Shown piece by piece: positions 43,081-50,301 of a stretch of DNA of 64,000 nucleotides. The stretch comes from Chroococcidiopsis sp. TS-821 (GTDB lineage: Bacteria > Cyanobacteriota > Cyanobacteriia > Cyanobacteriales > Chroococcidiopsidaceae), in contig NZ_MVDI01000006.1 in NCBI RefSeq assembly GCF_002939305.1, positions 124,001 to 188,000 on the forward strand, given 5' to 3'. Each line of letters begins with the position of its first letter. The first letter of the stretch is position 1. The notes beneath the pieces are model-generated. The model was not told the DNA's origin and did not search any database. It was given only the letters and a program-made list of their open reading frames with translations. The position numbers were made by a program, and so were the translations under genes.

Positions 43081-43377
43081 ATGGCAGACAAGTTGGTGCA
43101 TCAGTGCCAATGCCCAGAGTGCCGACAGCTTGATGAGCATCCCAATAAAGTGTTGCATCACCGATTGAATGTATTTCTCAGTTGTTTGAACGAGCACCAA
43201 GGGCGTTGTTACGTGGCATTGGGCAGCGTCAAAAGCATTTATCTAAGCTACTATTTCGACGTTGCTTCTGGGGCGAGTGTTGTTCTGCTCTCTACAGTTA
43301 TTTTTGGCATTGTTCTACTTTCGACAAACTTCAAACAACGCCGAAAGCGCAAAATCTCTGATTCACATTTATTATAG
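43081..43377 (+). pseudogene. Transposase / metal-ABC permease fragment fusion
   Basis: One open frame joins two unrelated remnants. Residues 1-49 (ADKLVHQCQCPECRQLDEHP, NKVLHHRLNVFLSCLNEHQ) resemble the N-terminus of an ISAzo13-like transposase. From about residue 52 (IYLSYYFDVASGASVVLLST, VIFGIVLLS) it matches the last helix of a ZnuB/SitC-type metal ABC permease and its charged tail. The junction is at about 43227-43235. It records an IS insertion followed by deletion, and no function is expected. Confidence 0.6.
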
Positions 43378-43502
43378 AAGCTGTTCCTAATTAGATTTGT
43401 AACTTCTCATCCACAAAATCACGATCTATGTCTGAATGTATTTAGGTACAAATACTTCACTACACTTTGATTCTAAATGGGTAATGAGATAATACCACGC
43501 AT

Positions 43503-44204
43503 TCATTCCAAGTGAATAATATCTCTCATATTGAACCAGTTGTACCGATGAATACTATACGGTAAACCTATCAACAGAATCAGGAACAGAATAGAAAGAA
43601 CAATCCCTAACGGTAAACCAACTGTAAATGTTGAACCTAAAAATGTTAGAAAAAAAGTAGATGGAATCATGCCAAGCAATGTTGCAGTAGCATAAATTGG
43701 CAATGAGAGTCCTGTGATACCGGCTCCATAGCTAATCAGATCAAATGATAACACTGGAAGTAGGCGTGTGATGAAGATCACCCAACCAAGATAAACTTCC
43801 CCTCGATTTTTAGAGAAGTAGATGAGTTTCCCTGTTAGCGCATGGACAGCCGATCGCCCTAGTGTATAGCCAATAAAGTATGCCAGCAAACCACCTAAGA
43901 AACCGCCAATGACACTATAAATTCCTGCCAAAATTGGACCCCAGATCATCCCAGCCACAACCGCAAGTGGGGCACTTGGAATCGGGCTGATCACAACAGA
44001 TAGCGTCAGAATACCCGTGTAAACCAGTACTCCCAGCCATCCCCAACGTTGAGTCGCTTGTTTCAGCCCTTCAGCAGAAAATAGATCAAACTCCGGTCGA
44101 ATCCAGAGCCACCCGCAAATTAGTAGATACAACAGCAGGATGGTCAGGGCAATGGTATTCTGACGGTTGAGAAGGTGCTGCTTTTTTCGTCGCTTGCGCT
44201 TCAT
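43503..44204 (-). CDS. TVP38/TMEM64 (DedA-like) membrane protein
   Basis: This 233-residue protein has a basic N-terminus (KRKRRKKQHLL) and five or six helices. The TVP38/VTT signature lies in the middle: PSAPLAVVAGMIWGPILAGI, then GGFLGGLLAYFIGYTLGRSA. The family includes lipid scramblase-like and mercury-associated membrane proteins in bacteria. It is 85 bases downstream of the BNR-repeat gene and probably belongs to the operon driven from the MerR-type promoter at 45753-45784. Confidence 0.8.
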   Translation of the reverse strand: MKRKRRKKQHLLNRQNTIALTILLLYLLICGWLWIRPEFDLFSAEGLKQATQRWGWLGVLVYTGILTLSVVISPIPSAPLAVVAGMIWGPILAGIYSVIGGFLGGLLAYFIGYTLGRSAVHALTGKLIYFSKNRGEVYLGWVIFITRLLPVLSFDLISYGAGITGLSLPIYATATLLGMIPSTFFLTFLGSTFTVGLPLGIVLSILFLILLIGLPYSIHRYNWFNMRDIIHLE

Positions 44205-44289
44205 AAAAGATTAAAAGGTACTGACCATCTCGGCACTTTGGTCAACAAGCAATGTAAGCATCATGCAACGCATCGTTTCCTCACAATTA

Positions 44290-45315
44290 CTAACTTAGTT
44301 CATTCCATGTTTTACCACCGTCCTGTGATTGGAAAACAATATTGTTCTCATTAATAGCGTAGAAAATCTGTGCATTACTGGGAGCAACAGCTAGATACAA
44401 AACTGTGCCCTCTAGTCCATTGCTGCTCCAAAGCTCCCAGGTTTGTCCATTGTCCACGCTGCGGTATAGTCCAGTATTGGCAGGAGAGACGCGATATCCA
44501 AACATCACCGTCCTGTCGCCATCTGCTTGCAGTGCTAATCCTACTATTGGAGCAGTAGCTGTGCTGGGAATGAGTGACCACGTTTTGCCCGCATCTTGAC
44601 TTTCATATAGCCCGGCTTGTGTTGTCGCTACCACTCGCTCTGCATTGAGAGGATCAACTTTAAGGCTAAACGGCATTACCTCTAAACCATTTGCAGGCTG
44701 CTGTACCCAGGTTTGACCAGCATCGTGCGATACAAAGAAGCCTCGTTCTCCAGATGTGGCTAGACCGTAAATGATGTCAGGGCGGCTAGGTGCGATCGCC
44801 ATTGCATGAAAATCTACTCCTGACATGGAAACTTCTTGCCAATCTACTCCTTGATTTCGGCTCACTTGAAACCCCAAGTTGCCACCTTCTGGTGGATGGC
44901 CACTGGCATAGAAGCGATTTGCGTCAGTTGGGTGAGCGATGAAACCCATGTAATCGTACCGTTCTTTTACCCAATACCATCGACCTGTCTCAGATCGCTT
45001 TAGAAGACCATTATGACTGGCAACATAGATAATTTGAAAACTATCAGGGCTGACGGTTAATCCATGAATGTGATTGTTTGCCTGCCAGTTCTCTGCTGGT
45101 TTTAGAGACGCTTCTGAAGTAGTGGGCGCTAGTAAGTTATCCGTTTGGTTGGATGGCGATTGAGATGCAGCACTGGACAAATTGCTTCTGGTAGGCTGGC
45201 TGGTACGACTAAATAACCAGGCTGCACCTCCTAAGGCTATGAAAAATACGATTGCAGGGACAGCGTAAGCTAACCATTTTGCAGCCTTTCCCTGGTTTGA
45301 ATTTGACTGACTCAT
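44290..45315 (-). CDS. F510_1955-type BNR-repeat protein, membrane-anchored
   Basis: This 341-residue protein has one N-terminal helix (about 14-34), a Ser/Thr-rich linker to about 75, then a beta-propeller of BNR/sortilin-like repeats with Asp-box cores (SHDAGQTWVQQP, SQDAGKTWSLIP, SVDNGQTWELW, SQDGGKTWNELS). It matches proteins named F510_1955 family glycosylhydrolase, although no sugar activity is established. It faces the periplasm. It lies 21 bases after the 114-residue gene and shares its MerR-type promoter. Confidence 0.7.
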   Translation of the reverse strand: MSQSNSNQGKAAKWLAYAVPAIVFFIALGGAAWLFSRTSQPTRSNLSSAASQSPSNQTDNLLAPTTSEASLKPAENWQANNHIHGLTVSPDSFQIIYVASHNGLLKRSETGRWYWVKERYDYMGFIAHPTDANRFYASGHPPEGGNLGFQVSRNQGVDWQEVSMSGVDFHAMAIAPSRPDIIYGLATSGERGFFVSHDAGQTWVQQPANGLEVMPFSLKVDPLNAERVVATTQAGLYESQDAGKTWSLIPSTATAPIVGLALQADGDRTVMFGYRVSPANTGLYRSVDNGQTWELWSSNGLEGTVLYLAVAPSNAQIFYAINENNIVFQSQDGGKTWNELS

Positions 45316-45336
45316 AATGTTCTGGTAGTTTCCTGG

Positions 45337-45681
45337 TTATTGCCTCATGCCCATCATGCTACTGCAAGGGGTCACTATACGGCTTATCAAAGTTTGAGGT
45401 TGGAAGTGATTGACATTCCAGACGCTTAACAGGGCAATCGCCATTCCTGCACCGACGAGGGTATCTTTGAGCCGTTGTTTTCGTCTCTCCACTTGGAACT
45501 GTTTCAACCGGATCTCCTGCACCGCTTGTTCTATGTATTTGGGCGGAATATTGGCGGCTGCTCCAGCTTGAATTAATTCCTCTAACGAGTACCCCTGCAC
45601 TGCTTGGGCATATAAGCAAGCGGCACGGGCAAACACCTCTGGGGCGATCGCTTCAGGAATTCGAGAATCTGAATTGTTCAT
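45337..45681 (-). CDS. Hypothetical protein with Met/Cys C-terminus
   Basis: This 114-residue protein is not assigned to a named family. An N-terminal helical domain (LYAQAVQGYSLEELIQAGAA, NIPPKYIEQAVQEIRLK) resembles a short motif I have seen in other cyanobacterial membrane-linked proteins. A basic segment (RRKQRLKD) precedes one hydrophobic helix (about 78-96), and the end is CSSMMGMRQ, a possible soft-metal site. It is first in the operon with the BNR and TVP38 genes, 72 bases downstream of a MerR-type promoter. Confidence 0.6.
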   Translation of the reverse strand: MNNSDSRIPEAIAPEVFARAACLYAQAVQGYSLEELIQAGAAANIPPKYIEQAVQEIRLKQFQVERRKQRLKDTLVGAGMAIALLSVWNVNHFQPQTLISRIVTPCSSMMGMRQ

Positions 45682-45752
45682 AGCACAGTCTGAATTCAGG
45701 AAATAAAGGGAAGAATGTCTGCCAAGACAAAAATTCCCTATGTGTCAAGTCC

Positions 45753-45784
45753 ATCCTAAACTCTCCATTAAGCTATGGAGTCAG
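45753..45784 (-). promoter_or_regulatory. MerR-family promoter P3
   Basis: On the minus strand a -35 CTGACT (45784-45779) and a -10 TAGGAT (45758-45753) are separated by exactly 20 bp, the overlong spacer of MerR-regulated promoters. Within the spacer lies a dyad with arms CTCCAT and ATGGAG. It drives the 114-residue gene, BNR and TVP38 genes. Confidence 0.7.
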
Positions 45785-45810
45785 GTGGAATGACTTATAT
45801 AATGTGTGAG

Positions 45811-46056
45811 TTACACGCGCAATTGAGCCAGTTGCTCGTCCCGATTAAGCAATTTACTGGCAGGTAACAAAGATCGTCGGTGTGATGAAGCAGATATTGA
45901 ATCCTTGTCCATTTGGTTCATCATTAGAAGTATCGCAAGCGGACAGGCTGCTAGCAACAGCAGTGGTAATGCCCTCAGCGTCAGTTGCGGTACTAACACA
46001 GCAATTGCAATGCCGACGGCTACCTGCCCCACCAACACTTTCCAGTCAAAACACAT
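45811..46056 (-). CDS. Small two-helix membrane protein
   Basis: This 81-residue protein has two adjacent hydrophobic segments (about 6-26 and 29-47), the second with LLLLAACPLAILLMMNQMD, where Cys-Pro and Met residues resemble small DUF2933-like metal-associated proteins. The C-terminal third is polar. It follows the Met-rich exported protein by 58 bases on the same strand and probably shares promoter P2. No function is known. Confidence 0.55.
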   Translation of the reverse strand: MCFDWKVLVGQVAVGIAIAVLVPQLTLRALPLLLLAACPLAILLMMNQMDKDSISASSHRRSLLPASKLLNRDEQLAQLRV

Positions 46057-46114
46057 GCCAAGGAAATTGACTTTTGTTTTCAGCGTGTTGCTCTTGTCAG
46101 AGATAGAGATGATC

Positions 46115-46441
46115 TTATTGTCCTGGCATTGGGTTCATCCTGCCCTGTCCTGAAGGGCTATTCTGCTGCCTCATCATCCCAGACATATCGTCATTGCCCA
46201 TCATGTTGTGCATCATGCTCATCATAGAGTTGCACTGAGCAATCATTTGCCTCATTTGTTCTTCTGTTGGGGCTGTCTGCGTCTGATTTGTATCAGAAGG
46301 TGTTGCAGGCTGCCTTTGAGCAATAGTAGAGGTTGTTTGATTGTGCTCATGAGCGATCGCCGGAAGTACGGTTACTCCCAACATGGCTAAACCAACTACA
46401 ATTCCACTGGTAATGATTCGAGTACGTTTCATAGTATTCAT
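46115..46441 (-). CDS. Met-rich exported protein, likely soft-metal binding
   Basis: This 108-residue protein has a signal peptide ending near residue 30 (AIAHEHN). The mature C-terminal half is very rich in Met (MRQMIAQCNSMMSMMHNMMG, NDDMSGMMRQQ) with one Cys and a few His. Such Met clusters bind Cu(I), Ag(I) or other soft ions in the periplasm. It has its own MerR-type promoter P2 about 45 bases upstream. No homologous enzyme domain is present, so it is probably a buffer or chaperone. Confidence 0.65.
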   Translation of the reverse strand: MNTMKRTRIITSGIVVGLAMLGVTVLPAIAHEHNQTTSTIAQRQPATPSDTNQTQTAPTEEQMRQMIAQCNSMMSMMHNMMGNDDMSGMMRQQNSPSGQGRMNPMPGQ

Positions 46442-46486
46442 TCAATGTTCAATCAACAATTTGTCAACATCTCGATGACTATTGCT

Positions 46487-46518
46487 ATGCTAGAGTCTCT
46501 AGTCGGCTATAGAGTCAA
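46487..46518 (-). promoter_or_regulatory. MerR-family promoter P2
   Basis: On the minus strand TTGACT (46518-46513) and TAGCAT (46492-46487) have a 20-bp spacer containing an imperfect dyad (CTCTATAG and CTAGAG around CCGA). The sequence of the -35 and left arm is identical to P1. It precedes the Met-rich protein gene. Confidence 0.7.
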
Positions 46519-46738
46519 GTCATCGACAACATTTTCTTACGCGATCAATAACGTCCTAGAGTGAAATAGCTTTACTACTCTTTGATCGCTCACTTTACTT
46601 GCAACTTTCGCCAAGGAAAAAATTTGAATCATTTTTTGAGCGATGCATAGCGATCCTCCAACGCTAGGTTAGATAACAAAGGGCGTCCAGCCTGACTTTA
46701 CTGTTGATGATAGCCATAAGGACTTATTGAGGTGTACT

Positions 46739-47212
46739 ATGTCAAATTCCCGAACCGTCATCCGCTCCTTTCACTGGCTGAATTCACCCGAATGGAATGT
46801 AGCTATATTTTCATTTCTCCTGTCTTTCTTCTGGGAGGTTCAGCAAATGCCGTTCTATCAAGTCCCATCTGAGCTTTCCTGCTTTGGGATGATCAGAAAT
46901 TGCACTCTGGCTACAGTAGGTGATGTTGGAATTGTGCTTACTTCCTTTTGGGTGGTTGCAGCCAGATCAAAGTCACGTCAATGGGTTCGTCAACCCAGTC
47001 TAAGGCAAATCAGCGTATTTACACTTGTAGGAGTTTTAATTACAGTTATTTTTGAAGGCCTAGCAACAAGATGGTTGGGTATTTGGACTTATGCCGATTT
47101 CATGCCAATAGTCCCAATTTTGGGTACTGGATTACTGCCACTGTTGATGTGGCTACTAATCCCACCTTTAATAATTTGGTTCGTCAAACGCCAACTTTAT
47201 CATGTCAGATGA
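46739..47212 (+). CDS. Four-helix membrane protein of unknown function
   Basis: This 157-residue integral membrane protein has four helices (about 20-38, 60-76, 95-113, 125-148). Recognisable conserved stretches are FFWEVQQMPFYQ in the first helix region and CTLATVGDVGIVLTSFWVVA in the second, with LGTGLLPLLMWLLIPPLIIW at the end. I know it only as a conserved hypothetical in metal or plasmid contexts. ATG 46739 is preferred to TTG 46727. It lies between promoters P2 (divergent) and P1. Confidence 0.6.
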   Translation: MSNSRTVIRSFHWLNSPEWNVAIFSFLLSFFWEVQQMPFYQVPSELSCFGMIRNCTLATVGDVGIVLTSFWVVAARSKSRQWVRQPSLRQISVFTLVGVLITVIFEGLATRWLGIWTYADFMPIVPILGTGLLPLLMWLLIPPLIIWFVKRQLYHVR

Positions 47213-47234
47213 GCCATATAGTGCTCAAAAAGCC

Positions 47235-47266
47235 TTGACTCTATAGTTAGCTATAGAGTTTAGACT
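47235..47266 (+). promoter_or_regulatory. MerR-family promoter P1 (autoregulatory)
   Basis: TTGACT (47235-47240) and TAGACT (47261-47266) are separated by 20 bp. The spacer contains a perfect dyad with 9-bp arms, ACTCTATAG and CTATAGAGT, 4 bases apart. It resembles the PbrR promoter (TTGACTCTATAG) and the ZntR site. It lies 45 bases upstream of the merR-type gene. Confidence 0.78.
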
Positions 47267-47310
47267 GGAAATGCAGCGGGGCATTTTGCTCCAGATTCAA
47301 CGGGACTGCC

Positions 47311-47772
47311 ATGAGAAGACTGAGCCAAAACCGATTGCCAGAGAAACTGCTCAAGATTGGAGAGCTGGCAGAGCAGAGCGATGTTGCAGTAGGAACTATT
47401 CGCTATTACGAAACATTGGGGTTGATTGAACCGACCCACAGAAGCGAAAGTGGCTACCGTTATTACACTACTGATGCGATTAAGCGCGTGCAGTTTATCA
47501 AGAAGGCGCAATCTCTCCAGTTTTCCCTGTCCGAAATTCAGCAGATTTTGGGTGTTCGACATCAAGGCGATCCAGCTTGCCCACTAGTGCGAGACCTATT
47601 AAACCGAAAAATTGCTGAGTTGGACGCGCAACTCGATCGCATCAAGACGCTTAAGGTCGAGCTAGAAATATATCGCGATCGCTGGGCAGATCGCCCGTTC
47701 GATGATCCTTACAGCCAAGAGCTTTGCAGCATGATTGAAGAAGTGGCTGGGCATGTGCTTTCTAACGATTAA
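47311..47772 (+). CDS. MerR-family heavy-metal regulator (PbrR/ZntR/CadR-like)
   Basis: This 153-residue regulator has the MerR winged HTH (LKIGELAEQSDVAVGTIRYY, ETLGLIEPTHR, GYRYYTTDAIKRVQFIKKAQ), a dimerising coiled coil (about 85-125) and metal-site cysteines. These are Cys in GDPACPLV (the position of Cys77-79 in relatives) and Cys in SQELCSMIEEV in the C-terminal loop, as in ZntR/CadR. Only one C-terminal Cys is present where relatives have two or more. It probably controls its own promoter P1 and the matching P2 and P3 upstream. Zn, Cd or Pb is the likely signal. Confidence 0.85.
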   Translation: MRRLSQNRLPEKLLKIGELAEQSDVAVGTIRYYETLGLIEPTHRSESGYRYYTTDAIKRVQFIKKAQSLQFSLSEIQQILGVRHQGDPACPLVRDLLNRKIAELDAQLDRIKTLKVELEIYRDRWADRPFDDPYSQELCSMIEEVAGHVLSND

Positions 47773-47781
47773 CATTTGACA

Positions 47782-48250
47782 TCATCTCTTGAATAATTCT
47801 TTAACAACAAAACGAACATTTTCTAAACAGCAAAACCCTTGAGGGTTATTGAGTTCACAACCACAGCGTTTGGTTTTGATATCATCCATGATGGCGACGA
47901 TCGCACTGCTCTCACCACGCTGTTGATCTCTTCATTAATTCGCTGACGGCTCCAGCCAAAACAGTAACAAACTGGAACAGTATCTCTTTGATCTTTCTGA
48001 AACACAGAGACTTTCACATCAGCCGTTGTAAATTCTTGTCCCGCTTCTGAAAAGTAGACTATTGGACACTCAGCGTGAGCACAAAAAAAATACGGCGGCT
48101 GTGGGTCTAACTGTTCCAATGCTATGGGCTGAAGCAAGCTTTTGAGCGTAATAAGTTTAACAGGCTTCCCGTTGCTACCATCATGAGGACACATCGATTT
48201 GTCAGAAGATGTGGCTATACATCTGGAGTTGCACAACAACAATCGTGCAT
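47782..48250 (-). pseudogene. CopZ-like [2Fe-2S] metallochaperone, frameshifted
   Basis: The main frame (48242-47823) reads ATSSDKSMCPHDGSNGKPVK, then LITLKSLLQPIALEQL, YFFCAHAECPIVYFS and VCYCFGWSRQRINEEI. These are the Cys ligands of the N-terminal zinc/iron-sulphur domain of Archaeoglobus-type CopZ. After NEEI the frame is lost. One base shift at about 47915-47920 restores GESSAIVAIMDDIKTKRCGC, ELNNPQGFCCLENV and a stop at 47782. The front may also be shifted, because ATG 48250 (MHDCCC) lies in a different frame from the TTG of the main frame. It is the last gene of the mer-like operon. Confidence 0.75.
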
Positions 48251-48289
48251 CTTACAAATCCTGTTAATTTCCTAATCTTTGCATTGGCA

Positions 48290-48490
48290 CTAGTGACGAT
48301 AGCGCCAGTAGGAAACAATAGTCAGCCCAACCATTGCACCTAAAGTAGGCAGCAGAACATAATCGAGATAGCCAATCCACGCACTTAAACCAATCACTCC
48401 CAATCCAATGACCAAGACTGGGGTGAAGTAACAGAGTGCAATGATGACCGTTCCAGTCAGGCTAGCAATTAGGGCTGCCTTAAGTTTCAC
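48290..48490 (-). CDS. merF: MerF-type mercury transport protein, Cys-Tyr variant
   Basis: This 66-residue protein has two helices and the MerF core: ALCYFTPVLVIGLGVIGLSA, then GYLDYVLLPTLGAMVGLTI. In known MerF the first helix has a vicinal CysCys pair (LCCFTPVLV) that passes Hg(II) across the membrane; here the second Cys is Tyr. I chose GTG 48490, which has GGAGG 5 bases upstream and overlaps the merR stop by 11 bases, over an ATG at 48529 deep inside merR. The usual second Cys pair is also absent. Transport of Hg is therefore doubtful. Confidence 0.78.
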   Translation of the reverse strand: MKLKAALIASLTGTVIIALCYFTPVLVIGLGVIGLSAWIGYLDYVLLPTLGAMVGLTIVSYWRYRH

Positions 48491-48947
48491 AGTTTCCTCC
48501 AAGATCACTGGTCTCGATTGATCGCTCAATTAATCCACAAACTATCCCGTTGCAATGGGTTTTAGTTGGGGTAGCAGATGCGTCAGCAAGTGAGGCTTCA
48601 ATCTGCTCATATCGATTGGCTAAGTCTTGGCGAAACGCCAGCATCGCTTGAATCCGATGATCTAATTCATCGAGGTGTTGCTTCACCATACGCTTGAGAT
48701 CATTACAAGGAGGCGTTCCACGGGACCTAATCTCGATCAATTGTTCGATTTCATCCAGCGATAGCCCAAACTGCTTAGCTTTTTGAATAAAGCGCAGTCG
48801 TTCTTCATCCTCTGCGGTATAAAGGCGATAGTGCGATGCGGTACGTCTGGGTGCTTTAAGCAGTCCCAGTCGTTCATAATATCGAATCGTCTGGGTAGGC
48901 AGATGCACTCGCTGACTCAACTCACCGATCAATAAACCTTCTTTCAT
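48480..48947 (-). CDS. merR: MerR-family regulator of the mer-like operon
   Basis: This 155-residue protein has the MerR HTH (LLIGELSQRVHLPTQTIRYY, ERLGLLKAPRR, HYRLYTAEDEERLRFIQKAK) and a coiled coil. Three Cys match the Hg(II) triad layout: PPCNDLK before the helix, and HCNGIVCGLIE after it. It therefore probably senses Hg(II) or a similar ion. ATG 48947 is at the usual place; an upstream ATG at 49001 would add an atypical 18-residue leader. It is second in the operon, after the thioredoxin-like gene. Confidence 0.83.
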   Translation of the reverse strand: MKEGLLIGELSQRVHLPTQTIRYYERLGLLKAPRRTASHYRLYTAEDEERLRFIQKAKQFGLSLDEIEQLIEIRSRGTPPCNDLKRMVKQHLDELDHRIQAMLAFRQDLANRYEQIEASLADASATPTKTHCNGIVCGLIERSIETSDLGGNCET

Positions 48948-49004
48948 GATTCCATTAACACTCCTTAGGTAGGAAAGAAATCGTTTCCCTCCTGCTTGCA
49001 TACT

Positions 49005-49280
49005 CTATCGTTGTCCAATGCCAGCCGCGATTAGTGCTTCACGGGAAATCGGCTGCTGATTTTGACAACACTCTGTTAGTTTGCCATTAACCACAACTGC
49101 TGGAACCCGATGAATCCCGTATTGATTGGCTTTCTCACGGCATTTGTGGGTTGAACACCCTTCACGCAAATCCCACACCTGAATCTCGCAGCTTTCACAT
49201 GCTAACGATTGCACCAATTTGACGGTTTCATCACACAGCGGGCAACCTGCTGTAAAGACTTCAACTAAACGCTTAGTCAT
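49005..49280 (-). CDS. Thioredoxin/glutaredoxin-like Cys-rich protein
   Basis: This 91-residue protein has a thioredoxin-like fold pattern: a first strand VEVFTAGCPLCDETVKLV with a CPLC centre, and a cis-Pro segment HRVPAVVVNGKLTECC. Additional Cys are in ACESCEI, GCSTHKC and ECC, eight Cys in all. It lacks a signal peptide, so it works in the cytosol, perhaps reducing or sequestering metal-thiol adducts. It is first in the mer-like operon, directly after a MerR-type promoter. Confidence 0.75.
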   Translation of the reverse strand: MTKRLVEVFTAGCPLCDETVKLVQSLACESCEIQVWDLREGCSTHKCREKANQYGIHRVPAVVVNGKLTECCQNQQPISREALIAAGIGQR

Positions 49281-49308
49281 CTCAAACTTCTCCTAAGTGC
49301 TAACCCCA

Positions 49309-49339
49309 GCGTAAACCTTATACCTGACTTCAATGTCAA
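49309..49339 (-). promoter_or_regulatory. MerR-type promoter of the mer-like operon
   Basis: On the minus strand TTGACA (49339-49334) and TTACGC (49314-49309) are 19 bp apart. The spacer region carries a dyad (CCTTGAC and GTCAGG around ATTGAA). It differs from P1-P3, which fits its own regulator, the merR gene at 48480-48947. Confidence 0.62.
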
Positions 49340-49564
49340 GGGGTAACTGTAAGCGGCTGCCGTCAGTCGATAGTTATTTCATTGCCGTTTTATTTTTCTG
49401 CATTAGACATAGATATAGATATAGGAACGTTTTAGCTACTGATCTTGACTATCTAGCTGGCTAGAGTGTTTAGAGTAGTGGACAGAATGGTCAAATCATT
49501 GATTGCTCGTAATTTCAGTAAAGTTGAATCATTATGAAACTTCGTCGTCATTTTCTGGATCTTA

Positions 49565-49953
49565 GTGCGGCGAGTGCGGATGAACCTCAAAACGAGTCAA
49601 GCCGAACTCGCGCAACAAGCAGGAATTCACTTGCAAAGTATCGGCAAGATTGAATCAGGAAAGACAACGCGACTAAACTCCAAATCGCGTGTTGGATTAG
49701 CACGAGCGTTGCAGATTATACAAGAATATTTAGATGCGGTTTGTCAAGGAGTGCCTGTATCAGATATTGGGCAGCAGTTGAAGATTTGTCCTCAATGTGG
49801 GACGCCAGGAACTGAAGCTGAACCGATGTGTTTGCATCCTCGCTCCAAATTTTGTTTTGCTTGTGAAACACGATTGCGCGCTCCCTGTCTCAGTTGTAAT
49901 GAGGCGACGTGTCCCTCAAGTTTCGCTTCTGCCCTTTATGTGGCACTACTTAA
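49565..49953 (+). pseudogene. XRE-type HTH protein with zinc-ribbon tail, frameshifted
   Basis: From GTG 49565 the frame encodes an XRE helix-turn-helix (RMNLKTSQAELAQQAGIHLQ, SIGKIESGKTTRLNSKSRVG) and a Cys-rich tail (CPQCGTPG, FCFACETRL, CLSCNEA). After NEA the frame drifts into an unlike sequence. A one-base shift at about 49905 restores DVSLKFRFCPLCGTT and a stop at 49953, the missing second half of the zinc ribbon. The front may also be shifted, because ATG 49533 (MKLRRHFLDL) is one frame off. It is probably inactive. Confidence 0.6.
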
Positions 49954-49983
49954 AAGTAGAACTCGGAACTGGTATGACAGAGG

Positions 49984-50240
49984 TCATGGCTTAAAGATTA
50001 AATTATTGTCTATTGCTGCTTTTTGGATCGCAGAATGCAATCGCGGGTGAGCAAGGCGCACGACTCGATCTTCCGAACAGACTAATCCGTCCCCTGCCCT
50101 TTCATAAAGCAAAATTGCTTCATCATTGTGAACATTAAAGTAAATAATTCCATCAATTCTTGAGTAAATATCTTCGTTCTCGTAAAAATAGCGGGACTAT
50201 TTCTGAGAAAGACCTCCGTCAGCCGTTTTAGAAAGCACGT
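49984..50240 (-). pseudogene. RES-domain protein, C-terminal remnant
   Basis: Reading leftward, a frame that follows a stop gives SRYFYENEDIYSRIDGIIYF, NVHNDEAILLYERAGDGLVC and DRVVRLAHPRLHSAIQKAA, then a stop at 49984. The DGIIY and LLYERA motifs resemble the C-terminal part of RES-domain toxins (NAD-degrading). The front half is missing and an in-frame stop lies just before the fragment. The adjacent XRE gene is on the other strand. Confidence 0.45.
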
Positions 50241-50301
50241 TACTGAGCCAGCCTTCATTGCCTCCGAATCACGAAGGTTAAACAGCTTTAAAGTGCAAGT
50301 A

